A DNA stretch of 62,523 bases from an uncultured Verrucomicrobiae bacterium (GCA_937770485.1 CALJHX010000001.1:1-62523); one strand, 5' to 3'. Positions 10,262 through 20,311 are shown, numbered from the stretch's first letter. Numbers and translations: made by a program. Notes: a model not told the origin generated them from the letters alone.

Positions 10262-11199
10262 ACTGGACTCGCAAACATCTGCTCGACATCGAGTCGCTGA
10301 GCGCCGACGAGATTCGCATCATTCTCGACACCACACGCGCCTTCAAGGCGGTCGGCGAGCGTGCGATCAAGAAAGTGCCGGCCCTGCGCGGGCGCACGGT
10401 GGTCAACCTTTTCGTCGAGCCGTCCACCCGCACGCGCATCAGCTTCGAGCTGGCCGCCATGCGGCTTAATGCCGACGTGATCAACTTCACCGCCGAGTCG
10501 TCGTCGCTCAGGAAAGGCGAGACACTCCGGGACACCGGCAAGACGCTCGAGGCGCTCAGTGCCGACATAATAGTGGTGCGCCACAGTGCCGAGGGCGCGC
10601 CGCACCTGCTCTCCCGCGTGGTCGGTTGCAGCATCATCAACGCCGGCGACGGCGCGCACGAGCACCCCACGCAGGCATTGCTCGACACGTTCACGATGTT
10701 CGAGAAAAAGGGCGACGTGAACGGCCTGAACGTCACCATTCTCGGCGACATCCTTTACAGCCGCGTCGCCCGCTCGAACATCTGGGCTCTGACCAAGCTC
10801 GGCGCGAACGTCACGCTCTGCGGCCCGCCGACGCTCGTGCCGCGCATCTTCGAGCAGATGGGCTGCCGCGTGACGCACAACATCGACGACGCTCTCGCTG
10901 ACGCCGACATCGTCAACCTGCTGCGCATCCAGCACGAGCGCCAGCGGCTCTCCGCCTTCCCGAGCATCGGCGAGTACCGGTCGCTCTTCGGGCTGACGAA
11001 CGAGCGGTTCGCCCGGCTCAAGCCAGACGCCATCGTCATGCACCCCGGGCCGATCAACCGCGGCGTCGAGATCGACAGCGAGATCGCCGACCACCCGCGC
11101 TCGACTATCCTCGACCAAGTGACCAACGGCCTTGCCGTCCGCATGGCGGTGATGTTCCTCGTCAGCGGCGGCAAGGCGCTGCCCGAGCCGAACGAGTAA
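10258..11199 (+). CDS. pyrB: Aspartate carbamoyltransferase catalytic subunit
   Basis: Catalyses carbamoyl phosphate plus aspartate to carbamoyl aspartate, the committed step of pyrimidine synthesis. The 313 residues are the normal length for the catalytic chain. Landmarks are the carbamoyl-phosphate loop PSTRTRISFE, HEHPTQALLD, LGDILYSRVARSN and MHPGPINRGVEI. It overlaps pyrR by four bases. No pyrI or pyrC follows; the next gene is a lipid kinase homologue 21 bp downstream. Confidence 0.96.
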   Translation: MNWTRKHLLDIESLSADEIRIILDTTRAFKAVGERAIKKVPALRGRTVVNLFVEPSTRTRISFELAAMRLNADVINFTAESSSLRKGETLRDTGKTLEALSADIIVVRHSAEGAPHLLSRVVGCSIINAGDGAHEHPTQALLDTFTMFEKKGDVNGLNVTILGDILYSRVARSNIWALTKLGANVTLCGPPTLVPRIFEQMGCRVTHNIDDALADADIVNLLRIQHERQRLSAFPSIGEYRSLFGLTNERFARLKPDAIVMHPGPINRGVEIDSEIADHPRSTILDQVTNGLAVRMAVMFLVSGGKALPEPNE

Positions 11200-11220
11200 C
11201 CCCCGGCCAAGCCGTCCGCC

Positions 11221-12129
11221 ATGAGCCAACCGTCCATCGCGCTAATTTTCAATCCCGCCGCCCGCGGCGAAAAAGCCCGGAGCTTTCGCGAGTCGCTTGG
11301 CCAACTGCAGGACGAGTGCACGCTGCTCGAGACGACCGCGCCCGGAAGCGCGACTGCCCTCGCCGCACAGGCCATCCGCGACGGCTACAAAACCATCGTC
11401 GCCACCGGCGGCGACGGCACGGTCAACGAGGTTGTCAACGGCTTGGCCAAGGAACGCAACGGGCTTGGCCAAGTGCAGCTCGGCATCCTGCCGCTCGGCA
11501 CGATGAATGTGTTCGCCCGCGAACTGGGCATCCCGCTCGCCGCCAAGCGCGCTTGGGAGACGATCCAGCTTGGCCAGGCGCGAGCCGTCGATCTCCCCTT
11601 GGCCAGGGTGCAAACGGTCAACGGCCAAGAGGAGCGTTACTTCGTCCAAATGGCCGGCGCCGGGCTGGACGGCGACGCGGTCGGCGGCGTGAGTGTTGCG
11701 CTGAAGAAAAAAATCGGGCCGCTTGCGTACCTGTTTTCCACCCTCGTTGCGCTCAAGGCCAAGCCACCGAGGCTGACCGCCACGTGGGACGGTGGCTCGG
11801 AACGGGGCGAGTGGATGTGCGTCGGCAACGGGCGGTTTTTCGGCGGGCCGGTCGTGCTGTTTCCGGACGCGAAGCTCAACGACGGCCGGCTCGACTTGTG
11901 TGTGTTCCCGCGCGTCAACCCCGGCGCGGTGTCGCGCGGCGTGACCTCGATGGCGCTGGGCCAAATCGGCGACTGGCCCGGCGCGGTGCATCACCGCGTG
12001 AGCGAATTGACCATCGACGGCACTGCCGGGACGCGCGTCCAGGCCGATGGCGAGTTCATCGGCACGCTGCCGGTAACGATCACGCTGCGGCCGCGCGCGC
12101 TGAAGGTGATTGTGCCGCTCGGAAAATGA
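11221..12129 (+). CDS. Diacylglycerol kinase-family lipid kinase (YegS/DagK type)
   Basis: Cytosolic or membrane-associated lipid kinase family protein of 302 residues. The nucleotide-binding motif ATGGDGTVNEVVNGL and the LPLGTMNVFARELGIP motif (equivalent to the GTxNDFAR element) identify the diacylglycerol kinase catalytic domain, with the usual beta-sandwich half downstream (GDAVGGVS, WMCVGNGRFFGG). The exact lipid substrate cannot be read from sequence. It follows pyrB closely, probably co-transcribed, though the functions are unrelated. It contains three TTGGCCAA cores. Confidence 0.85.
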   Translation: MSQPSIALIFNPAARGEKARSFRESLGQLQDECTLLETTAPGSATALAAQAIRDGYKTIVATGGDGTVNEVVNGLAKERNGLGQVQLGILPLGTMNVFARELGIPLAAKRAWETIQLGQARAVDLPLARVQTVNGQEERYFVQMAGAGLDGDAVGGVSVALKKKIGPLAYLFSTLVALKAKPPRLTATWDGGSERGEWMCVGNGRFFGGPVVLFPDAKLNDGRLDLCVFPRVNPGAVSRGVTSMALGQIGDWPGAVHHRVSELTIDGTAGTRVQADGEFIGTLPVTITLRPRALKVIVPLGK

Positions 12130-12170
12130 TTTCTTGCCGCTTGGCCGAACTTAACCAACGGTGACGTCAC

Positions 12171-13688
12171 ATGGGTTTGATGGGAAAAGTTTATCTTGTA
12201 GGCGCCGGACCAGGGGATGCCGGGCTGCTCACGATGCGCGGTGCCGAGTTGTTGCGCCGGGCGGACGTGGTGATTTACGACGCACTGGTCAACCGCGAGT
12301 TGCTGGCGCTCGCACCGGAGGCGGCCGAGGTCATCTTCGGCGGCAAACGTCCCCGCGACCAAGCCATCCCGCAGGAGGAGTTGAACCAGTTGCTCGCCGA
12401 GAAAGCCCGGGACGGCAAGACGGTCGTGCGGCTCAAGGGCGGCGACCCGTACATTTTTGGACGGGGCGGCGAGGAGGCAGCCGGGCTGAAACGGGACGGC
12501 GTGCCGTTCGAGGTCGTGCCGGGCATCTCGTCCATCATCGCCGCGCCGAGTTACGCCGGCATTCCGCTGACCCACCGCGAGCATTGCTCGAGCTTCACCG
12601 TCATCACCGGCCACGAGGATCCCGACAAGGACGAAAGCGCGCTGGACTGGGAACGCATCGCCCGCGAGCCGGGCACGAAGGTGTTCCTGATGGGAGTCGA
12701 GCGCATCGGTAAAATCGCCGCCGCCCTCGAGGCCAACGGCCTGCCCGCCGACACGCCGGCGGCGATGGTTCGCTGGGGCACGATGAGCCGGCAACAGACG
12801 ATCACCGCCACGGTGGGGACGCTCGCCGACGAGGCGGCCAAGGCCGATTTCAAGGCGCCGGCGGTGACGATCATCGGCAGTGTGTCGACGCTGCGCGACA
12901 CGCTGAACTGGTTTGAGAACCGGCCGCTCTTTGGCCAGCGAGTGGTGGTCACCCGAAACCGCAGGGAGGCCGGCAAATTGTCGGGTCAGCTCAGGGATTT
13001 CGGCGCGGAAGTGCTCGAGATTCCCACCATCAAAATCATGCCGCCAAGCAGCAACGAGCCGCTCATCGCGGCGATCACCGGCATCGGCAGTTACGATTGG
13101 ATCATCTTTACCAGCGCCAACGGCGTGGAGCATTTCTTCGACTATTTTTTCAAGGCATTCCGTGATGTGCGCGAGCTTGGGAGCGTCCGCTTCGCCGCCG
13201 TCGGCCCGGCGACCGCAAAAAAGCTCAGGGAACATCATCTCCACATCGATCTCATGCCGGAAGTTTACACCGCGGCGGCCACCGCCAAGGCGCTGCTAGA
13301 GACGCAGAACATTGAGAACATCTCGGTGCTGCTCGCCCGCGCCGAGGAAGCGAACCCCGAGTTGCCCCGGCTGCTCGAGGACAAGGGCGCGATCGTCGAC
13401 GACATCCCGTTTTACCGAACCGAGCCCGAGACGGCGGACCGCAATGGAGCGGCGCAGGAGTTTGAAGAGAACGGCGCGGACTGGATCACGTTCGCGAGCA
13501 GCTCAGCGGTGAAAAACTTCGACGCCCGGTTCGACTTGGCCAAGCGCTGCTCGGACAACCCAAGCCTCAAGCTTGCATCGATCGGCCCCGAGACCACCAA
13601 GGCGCTCAAGGAGCTTGGCCTCAAGCCCACCGTCAAGGCCAAAGCCCACACCATCGACGGCCTGGCAACCGCGCTGCTCAAAAAGTAA
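12171..13688 (+). CDS. Fused uroporphyrinogen-III C-methyltransferase / uroporphyrinogen-III synthase
   Basis: Two tetrapyrrole enzymes in one 505-residue chain. Residues about 1-245 are the SAM-dependent methyltransferase that makes precorrin-2 (VYLVGAGPGDAGLLT, RLKGGDPYIFGRGGEEA, PGISS, THREHCSSFTVITGH). Residues about 250-505 are the HemD synthase (VVVTRNRREAG, WIIFTSANGVEHFF, FAAVGPATAK, SIGPETTKALKELG). CobA-HemD fusions are known in several phyla. Start at 12171 (MGLMGKVYLVG), with Met4 an alternative. No other haem or cobalamin genes are adjacent. Confidence 0.93.
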   Translation: MGLMGKVYLVGAGPGDAGLLTMRGAELLRRADVVIYDALVNRELLALAPEAAEVIFGGKRPRDQAIPQEELNQLLAEKARDGKTVVRLKGGDPYIFGRGGEEAAGLKRDGVPFEVVPGISSIIAAPSYAGIPLTHREHCSSFTVITGHEDPDKDESALDWERIAREPGTKVFLMGVERIGKIAAALEANGLPADTPAAMVRWGTMSRQQTITATVGTLADEAAKADFKAPAVTIIGSVSTLRDTLNWFENRPLFGQRVVVTRNRREAGKLSGQLRDFGAEVLEIPTIKIMPPSSNEPLIAAITGIGSYDWIIFTSANGVEHFFDYFFKAFRDVRELGSVRFAAVGPATAKKLREHHLHIDLMPEVYTAAATAKALLETQNIENISVLLARAEEANPELPRLLEDKGAIVDDIPFYRTEPETADRNGAAQEFEENGADWITFASSSAVKNFDARFDLAKRCSDNPSLKLASIGPETTKALKELGLKPTVKAKAHTIDGLATALLKK

Positions 13689-13708
13689 GCGGTGGCTCCG
13701 GTCGAACC

Positions 13709-14137
13709 TTATCCGATTCGGTACGAGATTTTTTTGACCATCTCGGAACCCATGGCGTGCTGCAAGCGCTGCAGAATCTCGTGGCGGCGATAGCGCACGA
13801 TCTCGTCCAGCCACACGCTCGAGTCCACAGAGACGAACAGTGTGCCGTGGTGGATGTTTACAGGCTGCGCGTGGCTCGTGATGGTGGGGTCAATCGTCTG
13901 GTTCCACACTTTCACCACCTCTGTCTCGGCGCGGCGGCGGTCGAGTTGGAGTGCAGCGAGAACGTTCTTCACAACGACATCGGCGCTGTATGACTTGCTG
14001 CCGTGCGTCTTCTCCAGCGCCCGCACATCAACGCCGCGCCACTCACGCAAAATCCGGTCACGCGGGCCGAGGCGGCGCGGCCGGCGGCTCTTGAATCGAC
14101 GTTGGAATGGGGAGAAGGACATGCAGCGAAGCGGCAC
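13709..14137 (-). CDS. DUF721 (DciA-like) protein
   Basis: A 142-residue protein with a basic N-terminus (RRFKSRRPRRLG) and a C-terminal DUF721 core (VWNQTI, HHGTLFVSVDSSVWLDEIVRYRRHEIL). DUF721 includes DciA, which helps load the replicative helicase; this role is inferred, and low-complexity basic tails are common in the family. Met6 (MSFSPF) is an alternative start. It converges with the cobA-hemD gene, 20 bp between stops. Confidence 0.75.
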   Translation of the reverse strand: MPLRCMSFSPFQRRFKSRRPRRLGPRDRILREWRGVDVRALEKTHGSKSYSADVVVKNVLAALQLDRRRAETEVVKVWNQTIDPTITSHAQPVNIHHGTLFVSVDSSVWLDEIVRYRRHEILQRLQHAMGSEMVKKISYRIG

Positions 14138-14233
14138 CCATAAAACGGCTCGTATTGGCCAGAGTCAACCCAGGAATTATTCCGGCGATTCTGCTTGCAA
14201 AATAGGAGGCTCTTTCCGATCTTCCACTTCGTT

Positions 14234-14668
14234 ATGACACTCCGGTTCTTTATTTCGGCAATGATACTCGGTGGCCTGCTCACTTCAGCGGTGGCCGCCG
14301 ACAAACTCGAGAAACGCAAGTCGCCCAAGGGTGCCAAGGCGTACATTATCTACCCCAAGGATGGCAAATCCGTGAATAAAAAATTCACAGTTCGGTTTGG
14401 CCTCAAGGGAATGGGCGTCGCCCCGGCCGCCATCGATAAGGAAAACACCGGCCATCATCACCTGTTGATCGACGTGGACAAGCTGCCCAACCTCGATCTG
14501 CCACTCGTTGCCAGCGAGAACATCCGGCATTTCGGCGGTGGCCAAACCGAGGTCACGCTCGAGTTGCCGCCCGGCAAGCACACGCTCCAACTCGTGCTTG
14601 GCGACTGGATCCATTTGGCCCACGATCCGCCTGTGGTCTCCAAGAAGGTCACCATCACGGTGAAGTGA
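14234..14668 (+). CDS. DUF4399 secreted protein
   Basis: I place the start at 14234 (MTLRFFISAMILGG), giving a clean signal peptide ending at AVAA; the longer frame from 14195 is unlikely. The 144-residue product matches the DUF4399 pattern: VxFGLKGMGVAPA, TGHHHLLID and a closing PPGKHTLQLVLGDWIHLAHDPPVVS. The His cluster suggests metal binding, but function is not established. An intrinsic terminator follows directly. Confidence 0.82.
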   Translation: MTLRFFISAMILGGLLTSAVAADKLEKRKSPKGAKAYIIYPKDGKSVNKKFTVRFGLKGMGVAPAAIDKENTGHHHLLIDVDKLPNLDLPLVASENIRHFGGGQTEVTLELPPGKHTLQLVLGDWIHLAHDPPVVSKKVTITVK

Positions 14669-14690
14669 TTCATCACAACGAGTATTTCAA

Positions 14691-14718
14691 AACCCCGGCC
14701 AAGCGCCGGGGTTTTTTT
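14691..14718 (+). terminator. Intrinsic terminator after the DUF4399 gene
   Basis: The stem CCCCGGC (14693-14699) pairs with GCCGGGG (14705-14711) around a CAAGC loop and is followed by seven T. The loop side carries GGCCAAGCG, a half-copy of the recurrent palindrome. Confidence 0.85.
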
Positions 14719-14759
14719 GTGCGCTTGACCTAATCGGTTCGCCGGCGCACAAAATTCAC

Positions 14760-15960
14760 ATGCACTTCCGTTTTATTTTGACGCTTGGCCTAGGCTTGCC
14801 GCTTGGCCAGACGGCTCTCGCCAACCACTTGCTGCGGGTCGATGCCGGGCAGCACGAGCGCAGCGGCACACCGGTAACATTTCCGCTGCCGGACGCTGGC
14901 CAAGCGCATTGGCAACTCACCGGTCCCAGCGGCAAAGCAGTGGCCATCCAGACGGATGGGCTCGGCTCGGCCTCGTTCATCGTCGGCAAACTCGCTGCAT
15001 TCCAGACTGCCGTTTACAAACTCTCCCCGGCGGCCAAGCCTACCCATTCCAATGTCGTCAGCTTGGTCAAGCAAAACGGCAAGTTGCGGATCACCATCGA
15101 CGACAAAACCGTGCTGCATTATCAGGCTGAGAAAAGCGAGTTGCCCCGCGACGATCTCGAGCCGATTTACCGCCGGGGCGGCTACATTCACCCGGTCTTG
15201 ACACCAAGTGGCACGGTCATCACCGCCGACTATCCGCACAACCACAAACATCATCACGGTATTTGGTTCCCTTGGACAAACACGATTTTCGAGGGCCGGA
15301 AGCCGGACTTTTGGAACATGGGCAAGGGCACAGGTACGATCGAGTTCACCGGCCTTCACAGCCAATGGAGCGGCCCGGTGCACGCTGGTTTTTCTAGTTC
15401 CCATCAGTTCGTCGACCTCATCGCAAAGCCCAAAAAGGTGGCTCTCACGGAAACCTGGCGCATGCAGGTGTACGCCACCGGGCAAGGCGTATCACCTCTT
15501 TGAACTGGAGTCGGTGCAGCGTTGCGCCAGCGGGAGCAAAATCCAGTTCCCTCAATACCGCTACGGAGGCCTAGGCTTCCGTGGCCACGACGATTGGGAT
15601 GGCAAAGAGAACTGCTTTTACCTCACGGCCAATGGCGAGGCTGACCGCATCAAAGGTCACGCGACACGGGCACGCTGGTGTCACGTCGGCGGACAGACCG
15701 GCGGCAAATGGGGCGGCATCGGCGTGTTGTGCCACCCGGGCAACTTCCGTTTCCCTCAACCGATGCGCATTCACCCGAGCGAGCCGTTTTTCAATTTTGC
15801 CCCCTCCCAGACCGGCGACTGGGAAATCAAGCCAGGCGAGGATTACGTGTCCCGCTACCGCTTCGTTGTCACTGATGGCAAGCCGGACGCCGCATTGCTC
15901 GAGCGCCTCTGGCGTGACTACGCTCACCCGCCGCGAGTCGAGGTGTACGCCGCCGAGTAG
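14760..15960 (+). pseudogene. PmoA-like (DUF6807) secreted protein, interrupted by a +1 frameshift
   Basis: Secreted protein of the family annotated as methane oxygenase PmoA (DUF6807), frequent in Planctomycetes and Verrucomicrobia; the name does not mean it oxidises methane. A signal peptide (LGLGLPLGQTALA) opens the first frame, which runs to about 15480 with PHNHKHHHGIWFPW and FWNMGKG. The frame then breaks, and the next frame continues AYHLFELESV...GLGFRGHDDWDG...GVLCHPGNFRFP to a stop at 15960. Removing one G from the GGG at 15480-15482 restores a continuous chain of about 399 residues. The rest shows no decay, so this may be a recent mutation or a sequencing error. Confidence 0.8.
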
Positions 15961-15966
15961 GGCTGC

Positions 15967-16941
15967 TCACTTCAAAAATGTTGCCGCGCCGATTGCGGCT
16001 GCGATGAGCAGCAGGATGAGAACAGCGCGAGGCTTTGTCTGGCCACGGCGGACGAGGCGGTGGGAGAAGTGGTTGTTGTCGCCGACCCACACCGCTTGGC
16101 CAAGCCGGCGGCGGATGAGGATCACCGAGACCAAGTCGGCCAGCGGCACGGCTAACACAAGCAGCGGCGCGAGGACGAGCCACTTTTGCGGGCTGGCCGC
16201 CGAGTAAAAGTCAGGGAGGATCGCCAGCACGGCGAGCAGGAAACCGACGACGTGGCTGCCGCCATCTCCGAGGAACACGCCGCCGCGCGGGAAGTTGAAC
16301 GGCAGGAAACCAACCAGCGCGCCGGTGAACAGGAACGCCAGCGACGCGACGAGGTACTGCCCCTCCAATCCGGCGTGCCACGCGAAAAACCAGCCGCCGA
16401 TCAGCCCCAGTCCGGCGCACAGGCCGTTCATGTTGTCCTGAAAATTGACGGCGTTAGTGACGGTCAAAATCCACAGCACAGTGACGGCGTAGCTGAAGAG
16501 CGGGCTCTCGACGAAGATCGTCACGCGGATGCCGCTGGCAGCGACCGCGAGCGCGATCAGCACTTGGCCGGCGAACTTCCACTTGGCCGACAGGTTGCAC
16601 CGGTCGTCGATGATGCCGAGCGCCAGCATGGCCACCCCGCCGCCAAGGATGGCGGCGAGTTGCCAGCCGCGCTTAGCCAAACCGTAAGTGACGACGCGGT
16701 CGAACGATTCCGGCAACGGGCCAAGCCAGGCCCACGCGGCGACAGCGAGGATCGGTAGGGCCAAGCCGGTGACCACGGCCAAGCCGCCGGCCAGCGGGAC
16801 GGGATGTTTGTGAATTTTCCGGTGGCCCGGCTCGTCCAGCAACCCGACATGTTCGCACCAGCGTCTCCACAGCGGCAGCGAGGCCGCGGAAATCACCGCG
16901 CCACCGACGAGCGCCAACAGATAGAGTCCGACCGGAAACAT
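15967..16941 (-). CDS. WecA/MraY-family undecaprenyl-phosphate sugar-1-phosphate transferase
   Basis: Polytopic membrane enzyme of 324 residues that transfers a sugar-1-phosphate (commonly GlcNAc-1-P) to undecaprenyl phosphate, starting surface glycan assembly. The substrate is inferred. Motifs visible are HKHPVPLAGG, GIIDDRCNLSAKWK (the DDxx motif), TNAVNFQDNMNGLCAG (NxxNFxDNxxGL) and FLGDGGSHVVGF. The spread of hydrophobic segments fits about ten transmembrane helices. It converges with the PmoA-like gene and is divergent from the cytochrome gene at 17050. Confidence 0.88.
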   Translation of the reverse strand: MFPVGLYLLALVGGAVISAASLPLWRRWCEHVGLLDEPGHRKIHKHPVPLAGGLAVVTGLALPILAVAAWAWLGPLPESFDRVVTYGLAKRGWQLAAILGGGVAMLALGIIDDRCNLSAKWKFAGQVLIALAVAASGIRVTIFVESPLFSYAVTVLWILTVTNAVNFQDNMNGLCAGLGLIGGWFFAWHAGLEGQYLVASLAFLFTGALVGFLPFNFPRGGVFLGDGGSHVVGFLLAVLAILPDFYSAASPQKWLVLAPLLVLAVPLADLVSVILIRRRLGQAVWVGDNNHFSHRLVRRGQTKPRAVLILLLIAAAIGAATFLK

Positions 16942-17049
16942 GAACTGCCCGGTTGGTTACGAAAAAGCGGCTTGGCCGTCGAGTCTCGATCGCCTTTTTC
17001 GAAGATCTGCTGGACATCCAAGCGCGGACAAGTACCATCCGCGCCACGC

Positions 17050-18630
17050 ATGAATAGAACAAAGCGCACCCAGTCGTTGTGCGTCATCGGCTTGGCGGCG
17101 GCAGTTATTTTATCGCCTGCCCAGGCTGCGGATGACGCGAATTTGATCGCCGATGGCAAGGCGCTCTTTCAGTCGAAAATCTGTTTCACCTGCCATCAGG
17201 TGGACGAAAACGTGCCCGCGCCGGCCGGCATCGCCATGAAGGCGCCGAAGTTCATCGGCGATTTTTGGGGTAAAAAACGCACCGTGACTCTCGGCTACGG
17301 CGGCCCGGACGCCACGGTGACGTTCGATGAGGCTTACTTCACCGAGTCGGTCCGCAAGCCAATGGCCAAGGTGTCCAAGGAAGCCGCCGCGCCGATGCCG
17401 CCGCCGCCCGCCGTGAACGACGAGGAGATGAAGGCGCTCATCGCCTACGTACGCTCGCTCAGCGAAGGCGGCAGCGCGGAGGATCCCAACGGCCTCATCG
17501 CCAAGGGCAAAATCAACAACTTCACTTACGCCGCCTACAAGGGCAGTTGGGATAAACTACCGGACTTCTCCAAGCTCAAGCCGTTCAAAACCGGCACGGC
17601 CAAGAGCGGCACCGCTGATCCCGGCTTGGCTGGCATGAGCGAAAACTTTGGCGTGGAGTTCGAAGGCGACATCGAGATAGCCAAGAAGGGCGACTATACG
17701 TTCAACTTGGGCTCCGACGATGGCTCTCGCCTATACATAAACGGCAAGTTGGTAGTGGACAACGACGGCGTTCACGGCATGCAGGCCAAAAAAGGTACGC
17801 TCGCCCTTGAGCCAGGAGCCGCCAAACTGAAGTTGGAATACTTTGAAAGAAGTGGCGAGGAGCAACTCGCGCTCGACATGTCCGGCCCGGGTATCAAGCG
17901 CCTCCAGTTGGCCAAACAGACCATTAAGCCACAGCGCAGGGGACAAGCCTTCCCGACCGGCAACCCGATCACCATCACCGACGAGGCCCGGATCTATCGC
18001 AACTTCATCGAGGGCGCCAGCCCGCGCGGCATCGGCGTCGGCTATCCTGAAAAAGTGAATCTCTGTTTTGATGCCAACACCATGCAGATTGCGATGCTGT
18101 GGCACGGCGCATTCATGGATGCTGCCCGTCACTGGAACGGACGCGGCCAGGGATTCCAGCGACCGTCCGGCCACTACCTAATCAACCTCACACGCGACCA
18201 ACCATTCGCCCAACTTGACAGCGCGGATGCAGCATGGCCAAGGGCCGAGAGTCGCGACACACGTGCCAAGGGCCTCCAGTTTCGTGGTTATCAACTCGTC
18301 GAGAAACGACGGCCGGTATTCATGTACGAGATCGGCGAACGGCTCAAGGTGGTCGACTTCACCGTTCCGAGGCAGGGCCCCCTGCCGTCGATTATCCGCA
18401 TGCTCGGCGTCAACGGCACGGGCGAAGTCTGGTACCTCGCCGCCGCCGCCAAAACCATCACCGAGGAAAACGGCGGCTACAACATCGGCGACTCAATGCT
18501 ACGCGTGAGCTTCCCCGGCTTGAGTGCCAAGCCAACCATCCGCGACAATGGCGGCCGCCAGGAACTGCTCATCAAGCTCGACGTCGTTGGCAAAGCGAGC
18601 ATCCAGCAGCAGTACGAATGGAAACTGTAA
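17050..18630 (+). CDS. Secreted cytochrome c plus PA14-domain protein
   Basis: I use the ATG at 17050 (MNRTKRTQSLCVIG), which gives a signal peptide ending PAQA; the longer frame from 16804 runs back through the divergent gene. The 526-residue product has one haem motif (CFTCH) in a small cytochrome c domain, then a PA14 domain (GVEFEGDIEIAKKGDYTFNLGSDDGSRLYINGKLVVDN). A C-terminal half follows (YRNFIEGASPRGIGVGYP, LWHGAFMDAARHWNGRG, LQFRGYQL, ending QQQYEWKL), which recurs at the end of the five-haem protein at 29869-32100. It precedes a propeller protein by 26 bp, the same order as that second locus. Confidence 0.85.
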   Translation: MNRTKRTQSLCVIGLAAAVILSPAQAADDANLIADGKALFQSKICFTCHQVDENVPAPAGIAMKAPKFIGDFWGKKRTVTLGYGGPDATVTFDEAYFTESVRKPMAKVSKEAAAPMPPPPAVNDEEMKALIAYVRSLSEGGSAEDPNGLIAKGKINNFTYAAYKGSWDKLPDFSKLKPFKTGTAKSGTADPGLAGMSENFGVEFEGDIEIAKKGDYTFNLGSDDGSRLYINGKLVVDNDGVHGMQAKKGTLALEPGAAKLKLEYFERSGEEQLALDMSGPGIKRLQLAKQTIKPQRRGQAFPTGNPITITDEARIYRNFIEGASPRGIGVGYPEKVNLCFDANTMQIAMLWHGAFMDAARHWNGRGQGFQRPSGHYLINLTRDQPFAQLDSADAAWPRAESRDTRAKGLQFRGYQLVEKRRPVFMYEIGERLKVVDFTVPRQGPLPSIIRMLGVNGTGEVWYLAAAAKTITEENGGYNIGDSMLRVSFPGLSAKPTIRDNGGRQELLIKLDVVGKASIQQQYEWKL

Positions 18631-18656
18631 CCCGCCGCCCACGGAGATTTTTTAAA

Positions 18657-20129
18657 ATGATCAAACAACTCACTTATGTCACGCTGCTCACCGGCCTTGC
18701 ACTTGCCCAAGCGGTCGCCGATCCGGTCGAGTCCGACTACTACAAAATCGACGCCTTTCCGGTTCCCGACGGCATCGTGATGGAGACCAGCGGCATCGAG
18801 ATGATGCCCGATGGCAAGCTCGCCATCTGCAGCCGGCGCGGCGACATTTACATGCTCAGCAACCCGTACGGCGACCCCGCCAAGATCGAGTGGAGCCTGT
18901 ACGCCGAGGGCCTGCACGAGCCTCTCAACCTCTCGTTCAACGACGGCTGGCTGTACTGCACCCAGCGCGGCGAGTTGACCCAAATCAAGGACGTGGATGG
19001 CGACGGACGCGCCGACCTTTTCCAGACCGCCAATGACGGATGGGGTATCACCGGCGACTACCACGAGTACGCCTTCGGCACCCGGCCCGACGCCAACGGC
19101 GACACGTGGATCGTCCTCTGCCTCACCGGCTCGTTCAACAGCAACATCGACTATCGCGGCTGGTGCGTGCGCGTAACCAAGGACGGCGAACTCATCCCGA
19201 CCTCTAGCGGCATCCGTTCCCCCGGCGGCATCGGCCTCAACCACCTCGGAGAAGTTTTTTACGCAGACAACCAAGGCCCGTGGAACGGCTCAAGCTCGCT
19301 CAAGGCGCTCTCTCACGGCTCGTTCCAGGGCCACCCTGGGGGCTTCCGCTGGTATGACACTGCGGCCGCGAAGGCGTCGATGGGCAAGCGCCCCACCCAG
19401 CCCAAGACCAACAGCCGCTGGGTGGCCGAGCGGCCCAAGATTCCCGAGTTGGTGCCCTCGGCCATCGTGTTTCCGCACGGCATCCTGGGCAACTCAACCG
19501 CCGGTTTTGCCTACGACAGTAACGGTAAATTCGGCCCCTTCAAGAACCAGTTGCTCGTCTGTGACCAAACCTTCTCGGTGGTCAACCGCGCCTTTCTCGA
19601 GAAGGTCAACGGCGTTTACCAGGGCGCAGCGTTCTCATTTTTGAAAGGCTTCGGCTCCGGTAATATCGCCGCCCACATGCAACCCAACGGCACGCTCTTT
19701 GTCGGCGGCACCGACCGCGGCTGGGGCGCCCGTGGCGGCAGGCGCTTCGCGCTCGACCGCGTCACGTGGACCGGCAAGGTGCCGTTCGAGATACACGAGA
19801 TGCGCGCGAAGCCGGACGGCTTCGAGCTGACCTTCACCCACGAGATCGATGCCATCACCGCAGCTAATCTCGCCTCCTACAGCATGAGCGCCTACACCTA
19901 CATTTACCGCGCCGACTACGGCAGCCCGGTCGTCGATAAAACAACGCCCAAGATTATCGGCGCAGAAGTGAAAGGCCCGAAGACCGTGCGCTTGACCGTG
20001 GACAAGCTCATCCAGGGGCACGTCCACGAGTTGCGAGCCAAGGGAGTGCGATCGGCCAAGGGCCTTCCGATCCTGCATCCGGTCGGCTACTACACTCTCA
20101 ACGAAATCCCACCCGGCGACCTGAACTAA
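18657..20129 (+). CDS. Secreted propeller protein (sorbosone/glucose dehydrogenase-like)
   Basis: The start at 18657 follows a GGAG ribosome site and gives a signal peptide (LLTGLALAQAVA). The 490 residues look like a beta-propeller of the membrane-bound dehydrogenase / PSGL type: EMMPDGKLAICSRRGDIYML, LHEPLNLSF, DVDGDGRADLFQ, WGITGDYHEYAFG, SGIRSPGGIGLN. A C-terminal beta domain follows (VTWTGKVPFEIHEMRAKPDGFELTFT). No haem motif is present; the partner cytochrome directly upstream probably accepts electrons or binds the same substrate. It is clearly paralogous to 32085-33536 (HEPLGLAY, DNDGRADEY, GNYHEYAYG, QWTGKVPFEI). Substrate unknown. Confidence 0.82.
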   Translation: MIKQLTYVTLLTGLALAQAVADPVESDYYKIDAFPVPDGIVMETSGIEMMPDGKLAICSRRGDIYMLSNPYGDPAKIEWSLYAEGLHEPLNLSFNDGWLYCTQRGELTQIKDVDGDGRADLFQTANDGWGITGDYHEYAFGTRPDANGDTWIVLCLTGSFNSNIDYRGWCVRVTKDGELIPTSSGIRSPGGIGLNHLGEVFYADNQGPWNGSSSLKALSHGSFQGHPGGFRWYDTAAAKASMGKRPTQPKTNSRWVAERPKIPELVPSAIVFPHGILGNSTAGFAYDSNGKFGPFKNQLLVCDQTFSVVNRAFLEKVNGVYQGAAFSFLKGFGSGNIAAHMQPNGTLFVGGTDRGWGARGGRRFALDRVTWTGKVPFEIHEMRAKPDGFELTFTHEIDAITAANLASYSMSAYTYIYRADYGSPVVDKTTPKIIGAEVKGPKTVRLTVDKLIQGHVHELRAKGVRSAKGLPILHPVGYYTLNEIPPGDLN

Positions 20130-20311
20130 CCGCTTGGCCCAGGTGGGGTTGGCTACCCAGCCATCCGCGACTGATCAATCACCACACGCGGCGAGGCCAA
20201 CGCTACCGGGCGCGCTGGGAGCAGCACTCCCTACCGCCCGCTTGATTGAAAAGTTTACTTGCCATTGAAGTCCGACAGGGAAAATGTTGCCATCCCAGTG
20301 GGAGTAAAAAA